From positions 6,555,501 through 6,619,500 of the forward strand of contig NC_070559.1 in the NCBI RefSeq assembly GCF_026914185.1: a DNA stretch of 64,000 bases, given 5' to 3'. The position numbers were made by a program, and so were the translations under genes. Source of the DNA: Puccinia triticina (taxonomy: Eukaryota > Basidiomycota > Pucciniomycetes > Pucciniales > Pucciniaceae). How positions within the stretch are numbered: position 1 is the first letter of the stretch; each line of letters begins with the position of its first letter. Of this stretch, positions 46,100 through 57,739 are shown in pieces. The notes under the pieces are model-generated. The model searched no databases, had not been told where the DNA came from, and saw nothing but the letters and a program-made list of their open reading frames with translations.

Positions 46100-47164
46100 C
46101 ACCAGGGGAGATATGTTCCCACTCCCCAGGGAGTGCCTTACCGTAACTTTTTTCCATAACTGTGCTGGAGGCCTTTGGTAAAGAAATATTGAATAGGTAT
46201 GAACAAGACTGGAAGTCAGCTTGAAATCAGTTGGAATCATCCTGAAATAAACCATAACTTGCCAAGGAATAATCCAGAACTCATCCAAAATATAGGCCTT
46301 TCTTGGCTCCATGACCAGTGTGTCCTTTTCATGGGGATGTGAAAGGCGCAGTATGTCATATTGTCCCCCTCATGTACTCACGTAAATCAGGGGGACAATT
46401 GGGTTCTCAACATAAAGTTTTTACTTTTCATGTGGCTGTGAAAGGCCCATCCTGCGATATTTCCACCTCAATGTACGCGCGTACATGAGGGTGACTATTA
46501 GCAAAGTGCAAAAAAGTTCACTTGCATGTGCATGTACATGTGGATTTTGAAAAGCAAAAATAAGAAAAAGTAATGTGAAGAGGCCAGGATATGTGGCCAA
46601 ACTGGGGTGGCACTGCAATCCAACCTTGACTTACCTCAGACTTTCACCCCAATACAATAGTTTATCACCATTTTTTTAGCCAAATTCAAATTAATTACAG
46701 CATTTCCAAGAAAATGGGTTTCACTAATTTTACTGCAACATTACCACATTCCAAAATTCTAAACCCAATAATACCAAGTTGACTTTTACTTTAATTTTGT
46801 ACATGAGGGCATATAATGTGAATTACAAGAAACTCATTTTTTTACAGGAATTACATTCAAGACTGGCAATTTTGCTTTCCTATACTTTGACATCATCAAA
46901 CAGGAGCAATTGATGAGTTGGACTTGGGTGAAATATCATTTCATCATATTTTTTCCTCTAGTTGTACCTAGAAAACAAAAGAATTCTACACAACATTGTG
47001 TTGACTCCCAAATCAATTCTGACTGACTTTTGACTCACTTCTGCATCCACTTCAATTCATTTAGGGATGAGTTACTGATGCACATCAGGCTCACATCCGA
47101 CCAAAACTCACATCAAATTCAGCTCTGGCACTCCCTGGGGAGTGGGAACATATCTCCCCTGGTG
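46100..47164. mobile_element. TIR element nested in the hAT element
   Basis: 1065 bases with 38-bp perfect or near-perfect inverted ends starting CACCAGGGGAGATATGTTCC. Flanking TAG on the left (46097-46099) and TAG on the right suggest a 3-bp duplication, although the right copy overlaps the next MITE. There is no transposase frame. Confidence 0.82.
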
Positions 47165-47166
47165 TA

Positions 47167-47357
47167 GGGGGTTTCAAACATGGTGCAGGTCCTGTTTCAG
47201 GAACCCCCAATTCACAAAACCAGGGCACCTACAACACACCCACCCAATTTTACTCAAAAAACATACAGAAATAATTTGAAAATTCATTTTGCAGGAACTT
47301 TGTTTTCCTGAATTGGGGTTCCTGAACTGGGACCTGCACCATTTTTGAAACCCCCTA
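47167..47357. mobile_element. MITE (GGGGGTTTCAAAC family), copy 2
   Basis: Same inverted ends as 39190-39413, here bordered by TA on both sides, as for Tc1/mariner-type insertion. It abuts the right end of the preceding TIR element. Confidence 0.75.
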
Positions 47358-48166
47358 ATACAACGCCAAGAAGACCGAGAAGAAATCTAAAAGCAAAAGA
47401 AAGGTGATTGTCTTGGATGAAGATTGAAGTTGCTTTGAAGTTTTTTTAAATAAATATTTGACATAGCTGGATTACAAGTAAATAGGACTGATATTATAAA
47501 CAAGAATGTTACTAGTTATGAATGCTGAAATGTGAAGAGAACTACAGGTGCCGGTGTTTGTTGAGCAAAATTCAAGAAATGGGCCTGGCAGTACCCGTGG
47601 TACCCGCCACCGGTACCGCTGGTACCTGCCACCGGTACTACTGGTACCCGCCACCGGTACCGCTGGTACCCGCCACCAGTACCGCTGGTGCCCGCAAGGC
47701 GGTGCCCGGTGTGGTACTAGGTACCAAATTTGGCTGAAAACTCAGGGGGTACCCTGGTGCCAAATGGTACCAGGGTCTACTTTGACATTCTTTACTATAT
47801 GTATGTAAGTGATGATGCAGCTGTATGTAGTGTGCTGTGTATGTAACTATGTATGTAGCTGTGTATGTAACTATGTATGTAACCATGTGTGTATACTGAG
47901 TGTTGTAAATGTGGTTTTTGTAACTGATTGAAGTTTTAAGGGGTGTTGTGAGTGTGTAAGAGTATGTAACTTCTGAATGAGTGCCCTTATGAGTGTTCTG
48001 TGAGTCAAGACTAGGGGTGGATTTGTCCATAGAATCTGAATCTTGAGGAGTATTAATTGAGTTATAAGAGGAAAGGGGGGATTAAGAGTGAAACTAATAT
48101 AAATAAGTAAGAAAAGAAGAAAATTTTGATTTTGATATATGGGATACCATAAAGCATACTGCAACA

Positions 48167-48335
48167 TGCGGTATCAATTCCAATCTTGGTGTTGATTGCT
48201 ACTCACCTGACAATAAAGAATGTGTCACTCGTGAGCTCTAGCACACGCGGTATCAATTCCAATCTTGGTTTTGATTGCTACTCACCTGAAAATAAGGAAC
48301 ATGTCAGGGGTGGGCTCTAGCACGCGCGGTATTGG
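48167..48335. repeat. Tandem repeat of about 77 bp, split by LTR B
   Basis: Units start GCGGTATCAATTCCAATCTT and end GCTCTAGCACAC. Two and a partial unit lie here and the end of another at 44890-44956, on the other side of the LTR, showing that the LTR landed in the array. Confidence 0.7.
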
Positions 48336-49105
48336 GTCCAATCTTTGTGAACAGAGAAGGGAGCCGGTATTGACGTGTAGAGTAGACTAAGTTAAAGTAC
48401 AAGGCTGGCTGTGCTGCAGTAATGCATATATGTACAATGTTGATACATGCACAACTCAGGATAAACTAAGATTGATTAAGTTTACCCTGTTGGCTATCCC
48501 AGACTCTAACAAGTACCACGCATTGCCAGAAATTCAACTTCATGACCACCAGTGACCCTAGCTGTTTCATTTTAGTTTTATTTGTTTGTGTACTTGTTTG
48601 CTTGCCTTCTTTATATTTTTATCTCACTTGATTCTTTTGCTCTCCTTGTTTTTTCTCACTTGGTTTTCTCAAACCCAAAATCTTTATAATTCATTTTGTT
48701 TTTCAATGAATAAATAAATAAATAAAACAAGTTTTCAAATACCTTTGATGAATTCAATTGAATTTGAGGTAGCTTACAAATAGCTTTTTTATTCATTAAT
48801 GAGGCTCTTGAGATGATTGATTCCCTTCTTTTTTAGTCAACAGCCACAAAAGCAGAGGAAGATAATTTGAGGATCAAAACTGTGTGTGAGAAATTAAAGG
48901 AGGAGAGGATCAAATTTGTGGGTTGGCAATTGAAGGAGCAGAAGCAATAGGGGTCCAGGAGGAAAGGGGAACCAATACCAAGGAGTGAGTGAAGGCCTTT
49001 TTTCTTTGTAGGTGAGCTGCAAGTATTGCACATGTTGATTCTGCTCCATCAATCTTTGTGGGGTATGAATTCAAGAAGATGGAGGTGTGTCTGGTCAATC
49101 ACAGC
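48336..49105. other. Spacer without gene
   Basis: T-rich sequence near 48540-48720 and open frames with no domain. No repeat boundary recognised. Confidence 0.4.
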
Positions 49106-49110
49106 TGGGA

Positions 49111-49428
49111 GCAATGGTGCAAGAAATTCAATACATGTATTGTATATGCATATATGCTGTATTGGATTTCTCTGCAAATACAAAATGACTTAGTTTATTT
49201 GTATTGTATTGCCCCCCCCCCCCCAATACAATACAATGCAGTCTAAATAAAATGTATTGACCAAGCCAATCCAAAAGATATTACATATGAGGGGGGCAAT
49301 ACAAAGTGCAAAAAATACAGTCTATTGTATTGGATGAGCAATGAAATACAAATACATTGTATATGCAATAAAATATGATGCAATACAGGGGAATACAAAT
49401 ACATTTATTGGATTTGTTGCACCATTGC
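49111..49428. mobile_element. MITE with TGGGA target duplication
   Basis: 318 bases with inverted ends GCAATGGTGCAA, flanked by TGGGA at 49106-49110 and 49429-49433. The interior is rich in CAATAC/GTATTG and contains a C14 run. Related words occur at 23100-23460. Confidence 0.85.
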
Positions 49429-49433
49429 TGGGA

Positions 49434-50791
49434 GGCAACCCAAAAAAGTCAGCAGGTGGTTGCGGGTTTGGCTTCCCCACAGCAATTTTTCCAGGTTTGT
49501 TTTGCGGGAACATTGTAGAAATAAATGCTGGTCCTGGTAAGAAATGACCAAGACCACCCTTCTTCAAGAATAGTGTTATGGGCTTGAGTGATTATCAGTG
49601 CCATCTTCTCTCTACCGCTATGTCCTGCTAATCTTCAGCGCTCCACAATGAGCCTGATCTTTGTAATAATCTGCAGGTGATAAGATCTGCACTCCATAAG
49701 CACATGTCCACAATAGCAAGTAAGAATAAAGGCAAACCGCAAACTCTTGTAAAACTCTCAGTACTATCCATAAGTTGTTAGTACAATGAGATGAGTAGTA
49801 AGATGATGATATAAAAGAGAAAAGAGAGAACCCCCCCCCCCCCCCCTCTCCCCCAAAATTTAGCTAGCCTTAACCTGAAATCTAGCCTCAGGCTAGGACT
49901 GTCTCCGGCTCATTTCAGGTCACTTGAGCCTGAAGCTGACCCAACAAATGTGTTCTCCCACCCAAGATAGCCTCGGTCAGCTAACCTGCCCACAAAACTG
50001 GGATTACTTGACCCAAGAATTTCGCAAACAAATGCAAATGCTCTTAGGCTTCCTAGATATAGCAAGCCCAAACCTGAAATCAAGCCTGGGGTTTGCTGAC
50101 CCAAGATTTAGCCCGGACCAATGTGATTGCTAGTCGGGTTAAGTTGCCAGAAATCAGCAATTTAACTCAACAAATGTGAATGCTCTTAGTGGGTGTTTGA
50201 GCCGGCCTAGAGCGTGCGCTAAAGGCATACGCCAGCGCTCCTGCTCGAATCTGTGAAGAAGAGAAAGTGAGACCACAAGAGGGAACTATTCTGACCCTTG
50301 GTAAGAAAGAAGCCCCACGTGTGCGCGCCTGCTAAGATCCCTGAGGGACTTAGTCGCGGCGGTTGCAAAGAATGGACATGACCCTTTTTTAACACTTAAG
50401 CTACAATGTGGGAGTTTGGCTAGTCATCCTCTTGACTTGTCATCTTGGGGATCAGTCATCAGAAGCTCATCCCATTCTGGCCCACGAGAGCTTAGAATAT
50501 GAGGTGCGTCAAAAGGATGTGGTCATCTCAGGCACTCATGTTGAAGCACTTTTGTCAAGTTAGACCTCAAGGCCTTCATATGTATATCGTCTAGACTTTT
50601 CTGCACCACTTGAATTCTCGCAACTGCGACTTTTAGAGATGCTCTCTCCAACCTGCTTTGACAGATGAAATTTACAATTCAGGGGAACACAATCAGACGT
50701 GAGGGCAAGTTTCAAGGGATAATAATTGAATCGTGTAAACTTTGGCATTTCTTGATGCATGTGAAATAAGGAAAACTGTTGCTAAGAAAAG
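49434..50791. other. Spacer with degenerate repeats
   Basis: Contains a C20 tract near 49831-49846. It also has imperfect direct repeats with AACCTGAAAT and GACCCAA motifs at 49870-50180. 49640-49665 shares GGCTCATTGTGGAG with 39160 in inverted orientation. No gene. Confidence 0.45.
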
Positions 50792-51727
50792 TCAGCAAAT
50801 AGCTTGGGATTGAACTATCCCGAGGTAGACATTGATCTTAGGATCACTAATATTAATTCCCAGATTCTTAAGAGCCTGTGGGACTATTGATACCACATAG
50901 TGATCCTGTTTCATCTCAGAAAGCTTCAACCAGGTGGTTTGATGTGACCAACGCTCACGTAGAGATTGACTGGGCCAGGTTGGCTGTCTCAAGGCGGCAG
51001 CGTTTTTGATGTGAGCCCAATTAATGTCGGCGATAGCAATACCCGCTACGTTAGAACTAGATTCTATTTCCTCCAAGGCGGATTTTAACTGTTGGAGTGT
51101 CTTCTCTTCCCGTACAAATGTTTGTGCTGTCTGACCCGAGGCAATCTGGGGATATTGGATGTATACCTTGTGCGCGACGGGAAAGAGGATGATGGATGCT
51201 GGGGTATTGATTTGCTGAGTGCAGATCTTATTGATCAAATATTGTACTTCAGCAGTTGGCCTGTCTAGGATTTTAGCAGTTGGCCCGCCTAGGATTGAAG
51301 TCCTCGCATGGTAGCGCGTCCAATGCGTAATGGAAGCGTTCGGCGAATCGTCCGTCGCCATGTCCGAATTTTTATCCGCTACCGTCCAACCCGGCTGGCC
51401 GACGAGTTTCAGTGCCTCGATAGCTTGTGGCCCGTCTGGATCGTTGTCTGGATACTTCGTTAAGGCGTCGGTCACGGATTGCAGGTTCAAATGTATCTTC
51501 CTTACGCCATTGTTGTTGGTGTCTGGGTTCTCCATCGCAAAAGCGACCACGAGACGATCATTATCATCGGAAGGTTTGACGCTCATGAATGGAAATCGAT
51601 CGATCCGAGCGGTCTCCTTGATCGGAACGAAGTCATCCAACGAAAGGAGGGTGGGCTCCGGTGGCACCACGCCCCAGACACGTGTGATGCTAGAAAGCAG
51701 AGCAACAACCAAGAATCGGGAAAACAT
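50792..51727 (-). CDS. Predicted secreted protein, 311 aa, family unknown
   Basis: A single-exon open frame starts with a clear signal peptide, MFSRFLVVALLSSITRVWG, followed by 290 soluble-type residues with no membrane segment. Visible stretches include VPPEPTLLSLDDFVPI, VVAFAMENPDTNNNGVRKIH and NVAGIAIADINWAHIKNAAA. Only two cysteines lie in the mature part, so it is not a cysteine-rich effector. A short internal duplication (GGPTAKILDRPTAE) is visible in the DNA at 51253-51300. No domain is recognised. As a lineage-type secreted protein next to repeat-rich DNA it could be a host-interaction protein, but nothing in the sequence shows that. Confidence 0.75.
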   Translation of the reverse strand: MFSRFLVVALLSSITRVWGVVPPEPTLLSLDDFVPIKETARIDRFPFMSVKPSDDNDRLVVAFAMENPDTNNNGVRKIHLNLQSVTDALTKYPDNDPDGPQAIEALKLVGQPGWTVADKNSDMATDDSPNASITHWTRYHARTSILGGPTAKILDRPTAEVQYLINKICTQQINTPASIILFPVAHKVYIQYPQIASGQTAQTFVREEKTLQQLKSALEEIESSSNVAGIAIADINWAHIKNAAALRQPTWPSQSLRERWSHQTTWLKLSEMKQDHYVVSIVPQALKNLGINISDPKINVYLGIVQSQAIC

Positions 51728-52942
51728 GATCTGTCGCGCCGTCCGGTTGGAATTTCTGGCGGGTATAGAGAGGTGTTAGCTATTGTACCAGCTACATGAA
51801 TACATGAAATTTGTCATTGAGCTTACTGGCCAGGTGAAAAACTTCGGTCTCACTTATAGTAGGTCTCGGCAAGAAAAAAAAACTGGATAAGGAAACCACG
51901 ATATGTTAGTGGGGATGGAACAATTACATGTAACTTCCAAATAGACCTTACCTGAAAGGCCTATTCCTCAGGTCTCAATTGAAGTGATGCAAATGTATGT
52001 GGATGATGAAGATCTCCAAATAAAATAGTGACAAACGATTACTAGGGTAGGAGCTCTCTGGCTGCTGGCTGGAGCTGGTTTCTGTGCGTCGATAAGTCAG
52101 TGAGAATTCAGGCTTGAAATAGATGGGTCTTGGTGGCAGCGTGCTAAAGATGCACGAGTCCCAACCAGGATCCTCCCAAACTGACAGCAAGTCTGGAGGG
52201 ACCTTGGGCCAGTTTCAAGCCCCAATGGTCGGAGGACTGATTTTGAGCATTTTGAGTATTTTGCAACACGAAGCCCCAATGTGATTAGTGTATGGAAGCC
52301 CAGGTAGGACCTGGTAGGACCTGGTAGGACTGCATCCTGCCACTCTGACAAGTTTGAGGAGGAATTGTAGTAGTACGGAAGTACGGAAGTCCGGGTGCGA
52401 CAGCATCCTGTGTTCTAGAACTCCGATGCCAGGAGTTTCAGTGGAGCCTGTATCGGACGGCCGAAAAGAGTTCTTCCTTGGCCACGGGCCCGGCCAGTGG
52501 CAGTGGGCTGTTTGTACCTTGCCAATCCCCACCGCTGGTTGGAACCTGGTATGCACAGACTGTACGGTATACATACCAACCGGCCGAGGGGGATCCTCCT
52601 AGCCGACCCACCCAGGAAGCAAGAATCTTCCTCGGCCGTGGTGACCGAAGGGCGGTTCCCCTTGGCGAGTTGGTACAGACCGTACCCATTCGGTGAACGG
52701 TGAGGCCCGCCTCTCCCTCAGACCAGTGTGTTGTTCTTGGTTTGTATATGACAGAAATACGGACCACGATGATAATTACAATAAGAATGATGATAAGAAC
52801 ACAAGAGAAGCGACGGAGCAGAGACCAAAAGGAGGAGCGGATGTTTTTGAGTCAAGCACTATTTCGGCAAAAATACAAGCCATATAAATAAAGGGAAGGG
52901 CTAAGCATGACTTAAAAGAGGGAAGCTCTGCTCGATTGCGGT
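51728..52942. other. Spacer between secreted-protein gene and VPS5
   Basis: 52300-52330 has a short tandem (CTGGTAGGAC). 52480-52700 is GC-rich with inverted words near GTACAGACCGTACC and may be a MITE. Open frames there have no domain. Confidence 0.4.
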
Positions 52943-55900
52943 CTAAGACGACGACGAAAGAGGCGACGGGGAAGATTGGGAGACATCGGCCCATACAGCA
53001 GCATCATCAGGGACGACGAGGGGCTGGTGTTCGTGTTGCTGTTGATGCTGGGAATCTGAGGGCGAAAGGCTGGCGTGATGGTCGCGGTCTAGGTCGGGCT
53101 CACGAGCCGGGTCGTCGACGGGCGATGAGGCCGGCTCCAGTGTGGCCGAGCTGTGGTGGGGCTCCTCGGGTGCTTGGGGGACGACTGGCGACGTCGTCAT
53201 TGGCGCTGGTTGAACGGGGACTGGCTGGACATTTGCGTCGTTGTTGCCATTACCGTTGTTGCTCTTGTTGCTGTTGTTCGCATGATGAGGCGCACTGGTA
53301 GCATCGGCGTTTTGCTTGGACAAGACCTGCAAGACCTGATAATACTCCTGCCAAACCTTAACGATCTACGAGCAATCCATATTAATCACACTGGATATTT
53401 TTTACCCAAAAAAAATTAAACAAACAAATGAATGAGGATTAAGACTCAACTTGGCGCTGTCGATCGGTCAGTCCATCGACAAAAGTACAGATAGAAAGCT
53501 TGAAGTCTTCCACTTTTTCTTGATCGAATCTCTGGAATTCGGCCTTGATTAATTTCGATACATCCGCAAACTCGTTTCGAGCATCATGAGCTCTTCGTTC
53601 GGCCTTACGATCAAAAGAGTAAAATCAACAAATCAATCCGAAGAGTTTAGTTCAAAAGAGAGATTTCAAGCCAACCTCTTCGAGTTCGGCCAACGAATAC
53701 ATTAGTGCGGTAGATTGATCGTTAGGAGAACAAGAGCGCTTGATTTTCTCGTGATTGGCCTGTATTTTCTTGAGATGGTTGATAGCGTATTGAAGCTTAT
53801 CCCAAGATTTGACTCTACCGCCGAAGGTGAGACGGACGCTATTAGTGAGTCTAGCATAGGCCTCGACGGTGGTGATGAGACTCTCAAGTTCGTTGGTAGC
53901 TTGGTCGAGCGCCCATTGGTGGGCCTGACGATGGAGCCCCGCCAGACGGTCGATCGTGTTCCGGACTGGTTTCGACAGGTCGCTCGTCGAGAGCACCTGC
54001 AGGCCCTCAGCTAGTTCTGACAACGACTGCGCCATCACCCGACGCGCCTTCGACGCTGCCGTCAACGAAGCCTGCAATACCTTCAGTTGACCCTCTAACG
54101 TGTCCAGTGCGATCTTCCGGTTCTCAAAGAACTCATCCGTCTCCACAAACCGTGGCCCGGCTATATTCGCCAACCAACCCGTCTGATGTGTTGAATCATG
54201 CTTACGATGTTTGATCTGTGAACATGACATTGCAAACATTAAATTGGGCTCGTAGTGTTACTATCATCAACCACTCACCTCGAGACCAAAGGCATCACTT
54301 TCCAGGAATAACTTGAGGTCCGGATCGCTAGTCAACATAGGATGGTTAACAGTCTTCTGTAAAAAGAACTCCAACGCAACCCTTCTAGCGGCAATAAACC
54401 CTTCCTGGAACCGATCTGCATCCAATGCCAGCCAAAAAGAATGAATGACTTCCATCAGCATAAGATTGAAAAATGGAGGAGGGTGAAAGAAGACTGACGA
54501 CGTAGATTTTTGTCCGGTATCGGCGGGACTATGATGCCCGGATTGTTCGACACTAGCGCATCGAACAACCATACAAAATCTCGAAACCGTCGCAGAACGG
54601 TGCTCGAAGCTTTCAATGGACCACTCGAATTAGGATCGGTAGCCTAGATGAAAATGGCATATCAAACCAGTTATATTTCTTCTTCTTGGATTGATTTGAT
54701 TAGTTTAAAGGTTTTATTCGGAAAAAAAAAACCTACGACAGTTTTTACCGTGTAAACGGTGTGAATATCGTTAATCATTCCCATCTTCTGTGGGTCACCG
54801 ACGCTACACTTGTAGAGGGGTAGGGGAGCAGTTGGAGCCGATGTCGCAGTAGGATAGTGGGGAAGGTTGGGGCCGGGAAGGGAGGAGGAATTGAGGCGAG
54901 AGGGGGGCGTTCGCCCCTGATGATGATGCTGTTGCTGCTGTTGCTGTTGCTGTTGGACGAGACCTTCGCGGACGGAAGCGAGCGGGCGTTCGTCTTCAGA
55001 ATCCGTATCGGGCGGATGTGCAGGCTTGTGTTCGGGTGCGGACGCATCAGTCTGAACGGCTTGAGGAGGGGCGCCGGCCGAGGGATCGGGGCCAGACTGC
55101 TCGCCGGCTGGATCTTGGCTTTCTCCATCCTGTTGGCCTCGTCTCTGGTCGGGTTGAGTGGCCTGTGGATGATCGCCGTCGGCGCTGGTGGGCACCAGTG
55201 AGGGTAGCGAAGATGAAGGGGGCGGGACGCGGATTGAGAGCCCGGTCTTGACCTCTTGGGAAGCGGACAAATCTCCAGTTGGACAGGTGGGCGATGCAAC
55301 TTCGTTAGCATTTTCTTCTTCCTCTTTGGCAGTGTCGTTGGCTACATCTGTGGCTACATCTTTGACTGCGTCTTTGGCAGCATCTTCAACCGCATTCTTG
55401 GCTGCATCTTTTTGAGCTGGTTGGGGATCTGGATTGTTCACATTGGATCGATCGAATGATGGCTCGACGGCTGCAGATGTAGTGGGACGAGCAGGCTCGA
55501 AATTTTCGTGTTTTGGAGTGGGTGGTGAAGTGGATCGGGTGGATTGGTTGGACTGCGGTTCGACAATTTTCTGATTTTGGACCGGTTCGGTGGTAGCAGG
55601 AGCTGGCTGAGGGTTGATGATGATCGGCTTTGGCTGAGGAATCTTGAGTCCTAAGGGGCGATAGGGTTTGGCTTGGGTTGGTGGTTGGCTGGATGGATTC
55701 GAGCCCGTAGGATACTGGTCGCTGTCGATCTTCTGAACGATTCTCGATAGTTTTGGTGAGCTCTTCTTGAATGCGGGCAGGCTGGCCCTCGCGTCGGGTA
55801 GTAGTAATGAGCCGGATAGACTTCCGCCCCCGAGGATGTCGGGCAGGGCTGGTCTTGAGTTTGGTGTTGGGTTTGATGGGCTGATGGGATGGTCGAGATG

Positions 55901-56524
55901 ATCGGTGGTAGGTGAGGATGAGGTTAATGTTGCTGAGACTCCGAATGGTCTGAAGAGGGGTCGTGGAGGTTCTGGCGGGGGTTCTGATCGGATGGTTTGA
56001 TGGTGGTCGAGTACAGGATGTCCTTGTGGTGGTGCAGGCTGTTCTGCTGGTTCAGTTGGATGGCTTGGACTGCTGTGTTCTGATTGGTAGTTGAATTGGT
56101 TTGATGATGATGGTGAGATGAAGTCCTGGAAGGGTTGTTGATAGGATGATTCTAGCTGGTCGTTATTGAACTTGAACAGCTGTTGATCTGGGCTCGTTTG
56201 ATAGTCCTCATCGATTCTGCTGGTTTCTACTGCTGAGCTGGTGAATGAGGCTAAATCTGGTATGATAAGAGGTTTTCCATCGAAGCCTAGTTCTTGGTCA
56301 TCGGCGGATGTTACAAAGTCGTTGGATTGGTTGAGGCTCAGTCTTTTGCTTGTTATTTCTTCTTCTTCTTCTTGATGGTTCAGGTTGAGGTTGAGGTCGA
56401 ATGAGGATGACTGGTGGAGTGTTGTTGCCGTAGTAGTATGGCTGTTTTTGGATGGTAAGTCTGCGAATGGGTTATCGTCCTCGATCGATTCCAGTCCGGT
56501 GTTCTCGCTTGGATAGAATGACAT
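52943..56524 (-). CDS. VPS5: PX-BAR sorting nexin, Vps5/SNX1 type (retromer)
   Basis: Six exons, 56524-54737, 54643-54499, 54415-54279, 54215-53676, 53603-53451 and 53365-52943, join in phase to 1061 residues. The first 560 residues are low-complexity (Pro/Ser/Gln, with DNPFADLP near the start). The PX domain begins near residue 570 (YKCSVGDPQKMG, HTVYTVKT) and keeps the lipid-binding RRFRDF motif and PPIPDKN. A bridge typical of Vps5 follows (RFQEGFIAARR, DPDLKLFLES), then the helical BAR region over exons 4 and 5. With Vps17 and the Vps26-29-35 core, Vps5 forms retromer tubules that return receptors from endosomes to the Golgi. Exon 6 adds about 120 low-complexity residues after the BAR, not usual for the family. 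The Gln repeat in exon 1 is a CAG/CAA run near 54930-54955. Confidence 0.92.
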
Positions 56525-57059
56525 CCCCTCACTGTTTTCCTTGCTTCGATACTTGTTCGTCTTTGTTTGTCTGTTGCTTTCCTTTGTCCGTTCGTTCGTT
56601 GGTTCGTGATGGTTTCTCGAACTTGGCTAACGTTGGCTTGGTTCGGGTTTTGCGATTTGACATTAGCGGGCCAAAAGGCGTCAAAAAAGATTTTGGCAGC
56701 ATTCCTTCCCCCATTGCAGTGGGTAGACAATTGTATCCGCAACACTGTTTTGAACTCTAGAATCTCCCCCCACCAACTTCAAGTCATTCCTTTTGGCGAG
56801 ATTGTTAAAAATAGGCTTCCCAAGATGAACATGAAAAAATAAAAATAAAAAAACAAAGTTGTGATTTTTCAAATTTTTTGGAAAAACACAAGTTTTTTTT
56901 TCAAAGAAAGGTGAATAGACAGAAAGCAAGAATGGAACATGAAACGAATGATAATAAATGAAAAAATGTGACCCAAAAAAGGTTTAGCTTGGTTGGCAGA
57001 ATGTCAGGTATGCTGGTGAATGACTCACTCCACACATCTTTTAAGCCACATAGAATCAA
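56525..57059. other. Upstream region of VPS5
   Basis: Probably contains the VPS5 promoter and 5' leader near 56525-56700. The remainder is AT-rich without a gene. Confidence 0.5.
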
Positions 57060-57345
57060 TTTTTTTCTGAATTTTTACTTATCATTATTCATTCCAGATC
57101 TAACTACCTGCATTCTTCAACCTTCAATTTTTTTGGAGAAAAATATTGCGTTTTTGGTTTTCTTGCTTAATTTTTGTAAATTACATACTTTTTGTTTTTG
57201 TTCTTGTTTTTATTTTTTCATATTGGTGCTTTGAAGACTGTTTTGAACCATCTCACCAATACTAGTGACTTGAAGTTCTAGTGACTTGAAGTTGCTTGGT
57301 TGAGTTTCTATGGTCCAAAAATGGTGTGGTGTATACAATTATCTA
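57060..57345. repeat. Dispersed AT-rich repeat, copy 1
   Basis: Shares long blocks with 61545-61730 in the same orientation (ATTATTCATTCCAGATCT-like start, TATGGTCCAAAAATGGTGTG-like end). The second copy lacks about 60 internal bases. It could be a non-autonomous element. Confidence 0.65.
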
Positions 57346-57739
57346 CCCACTGTACTTAACACGCCCCCCACATTGGAGGGCTCTGGTACAGCCTGGGACT
57401 TGGGATAATGTCTACATTTTGGCCTGAGAGATGCCCATCTTCAGATGAGGTTTGGCTGGTGAGTTTTTGCCTTTCCAGTTTTGACCCAGCTCCCAAAGGG
57501 CCCCGCTGTCAACAACAGGAAAATCTTAACTTCAATAAGTCTCACCCTCCTACCTGTGGAGTGGTAAAACACGGTTGCATTGCGCCAACCGGAGGGAGGG
57601 ACCGTAAGCCGCTTTGAATAGTTTGTTTGATCCCCAAGTTAGGATTGATTTGAGATTCTTGTTCTGGATGAGTTTTTTGGTGGTCCACAAGGTGAAATGT
57701 GATACAAGAGTGTGGAAGAGATCTATTTTTTTACCACAG

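Larger units (their letters stand above)
45924..47427 (+). pseudogene. hAT transposase C-terminal fragment, interrupted
   Basis: 45924-46096 encodes VERAFSFGWDYMSSKQHRL and RGMTVAFHSKNKMIKEGVLA, the hAT C-terminal dimerisation region, ending WKEG. Two nested elements (46100-47357) then interrupt it. 47361-47427 encodes a lysine-rich tail ending KVIVLDED and a stop, a plausible original C-terminus. The N-terminal and catalytic parts are absent. Confidence 0.7.
45718..47794 (+). mobile_element. hAT-type DNA transposon relic
   Basis: 2077 bases with 13-bp inverted ends TAAAGAATGTCAA, flanked by the 8-base duplication CTATATGT at 45710-45717 and 47795-47802. An 8-bp duplication and TA(A/G)NG ends are hallmarks of hAT elements. 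Both sub-terminal regions are packed with GGTACC/GGTACCCGCC words, as expected for transposase-binding repeats. The body holds the end of a transposase gene and two further insertions. Confidence 0.88.
44957..48166 (-). mobile_element. LTR, family B, split by a hAT insertion
   Basis: 44957-45717 and 47795-48166 together align with the solo LTR at 37560-38679 in reverse orientation; without the insertion it is about 1.12 kb. It sits inside a tandem repeat containing CTCTAGCACACGCGGTATCA (see 48167). Confidence 0.85.
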
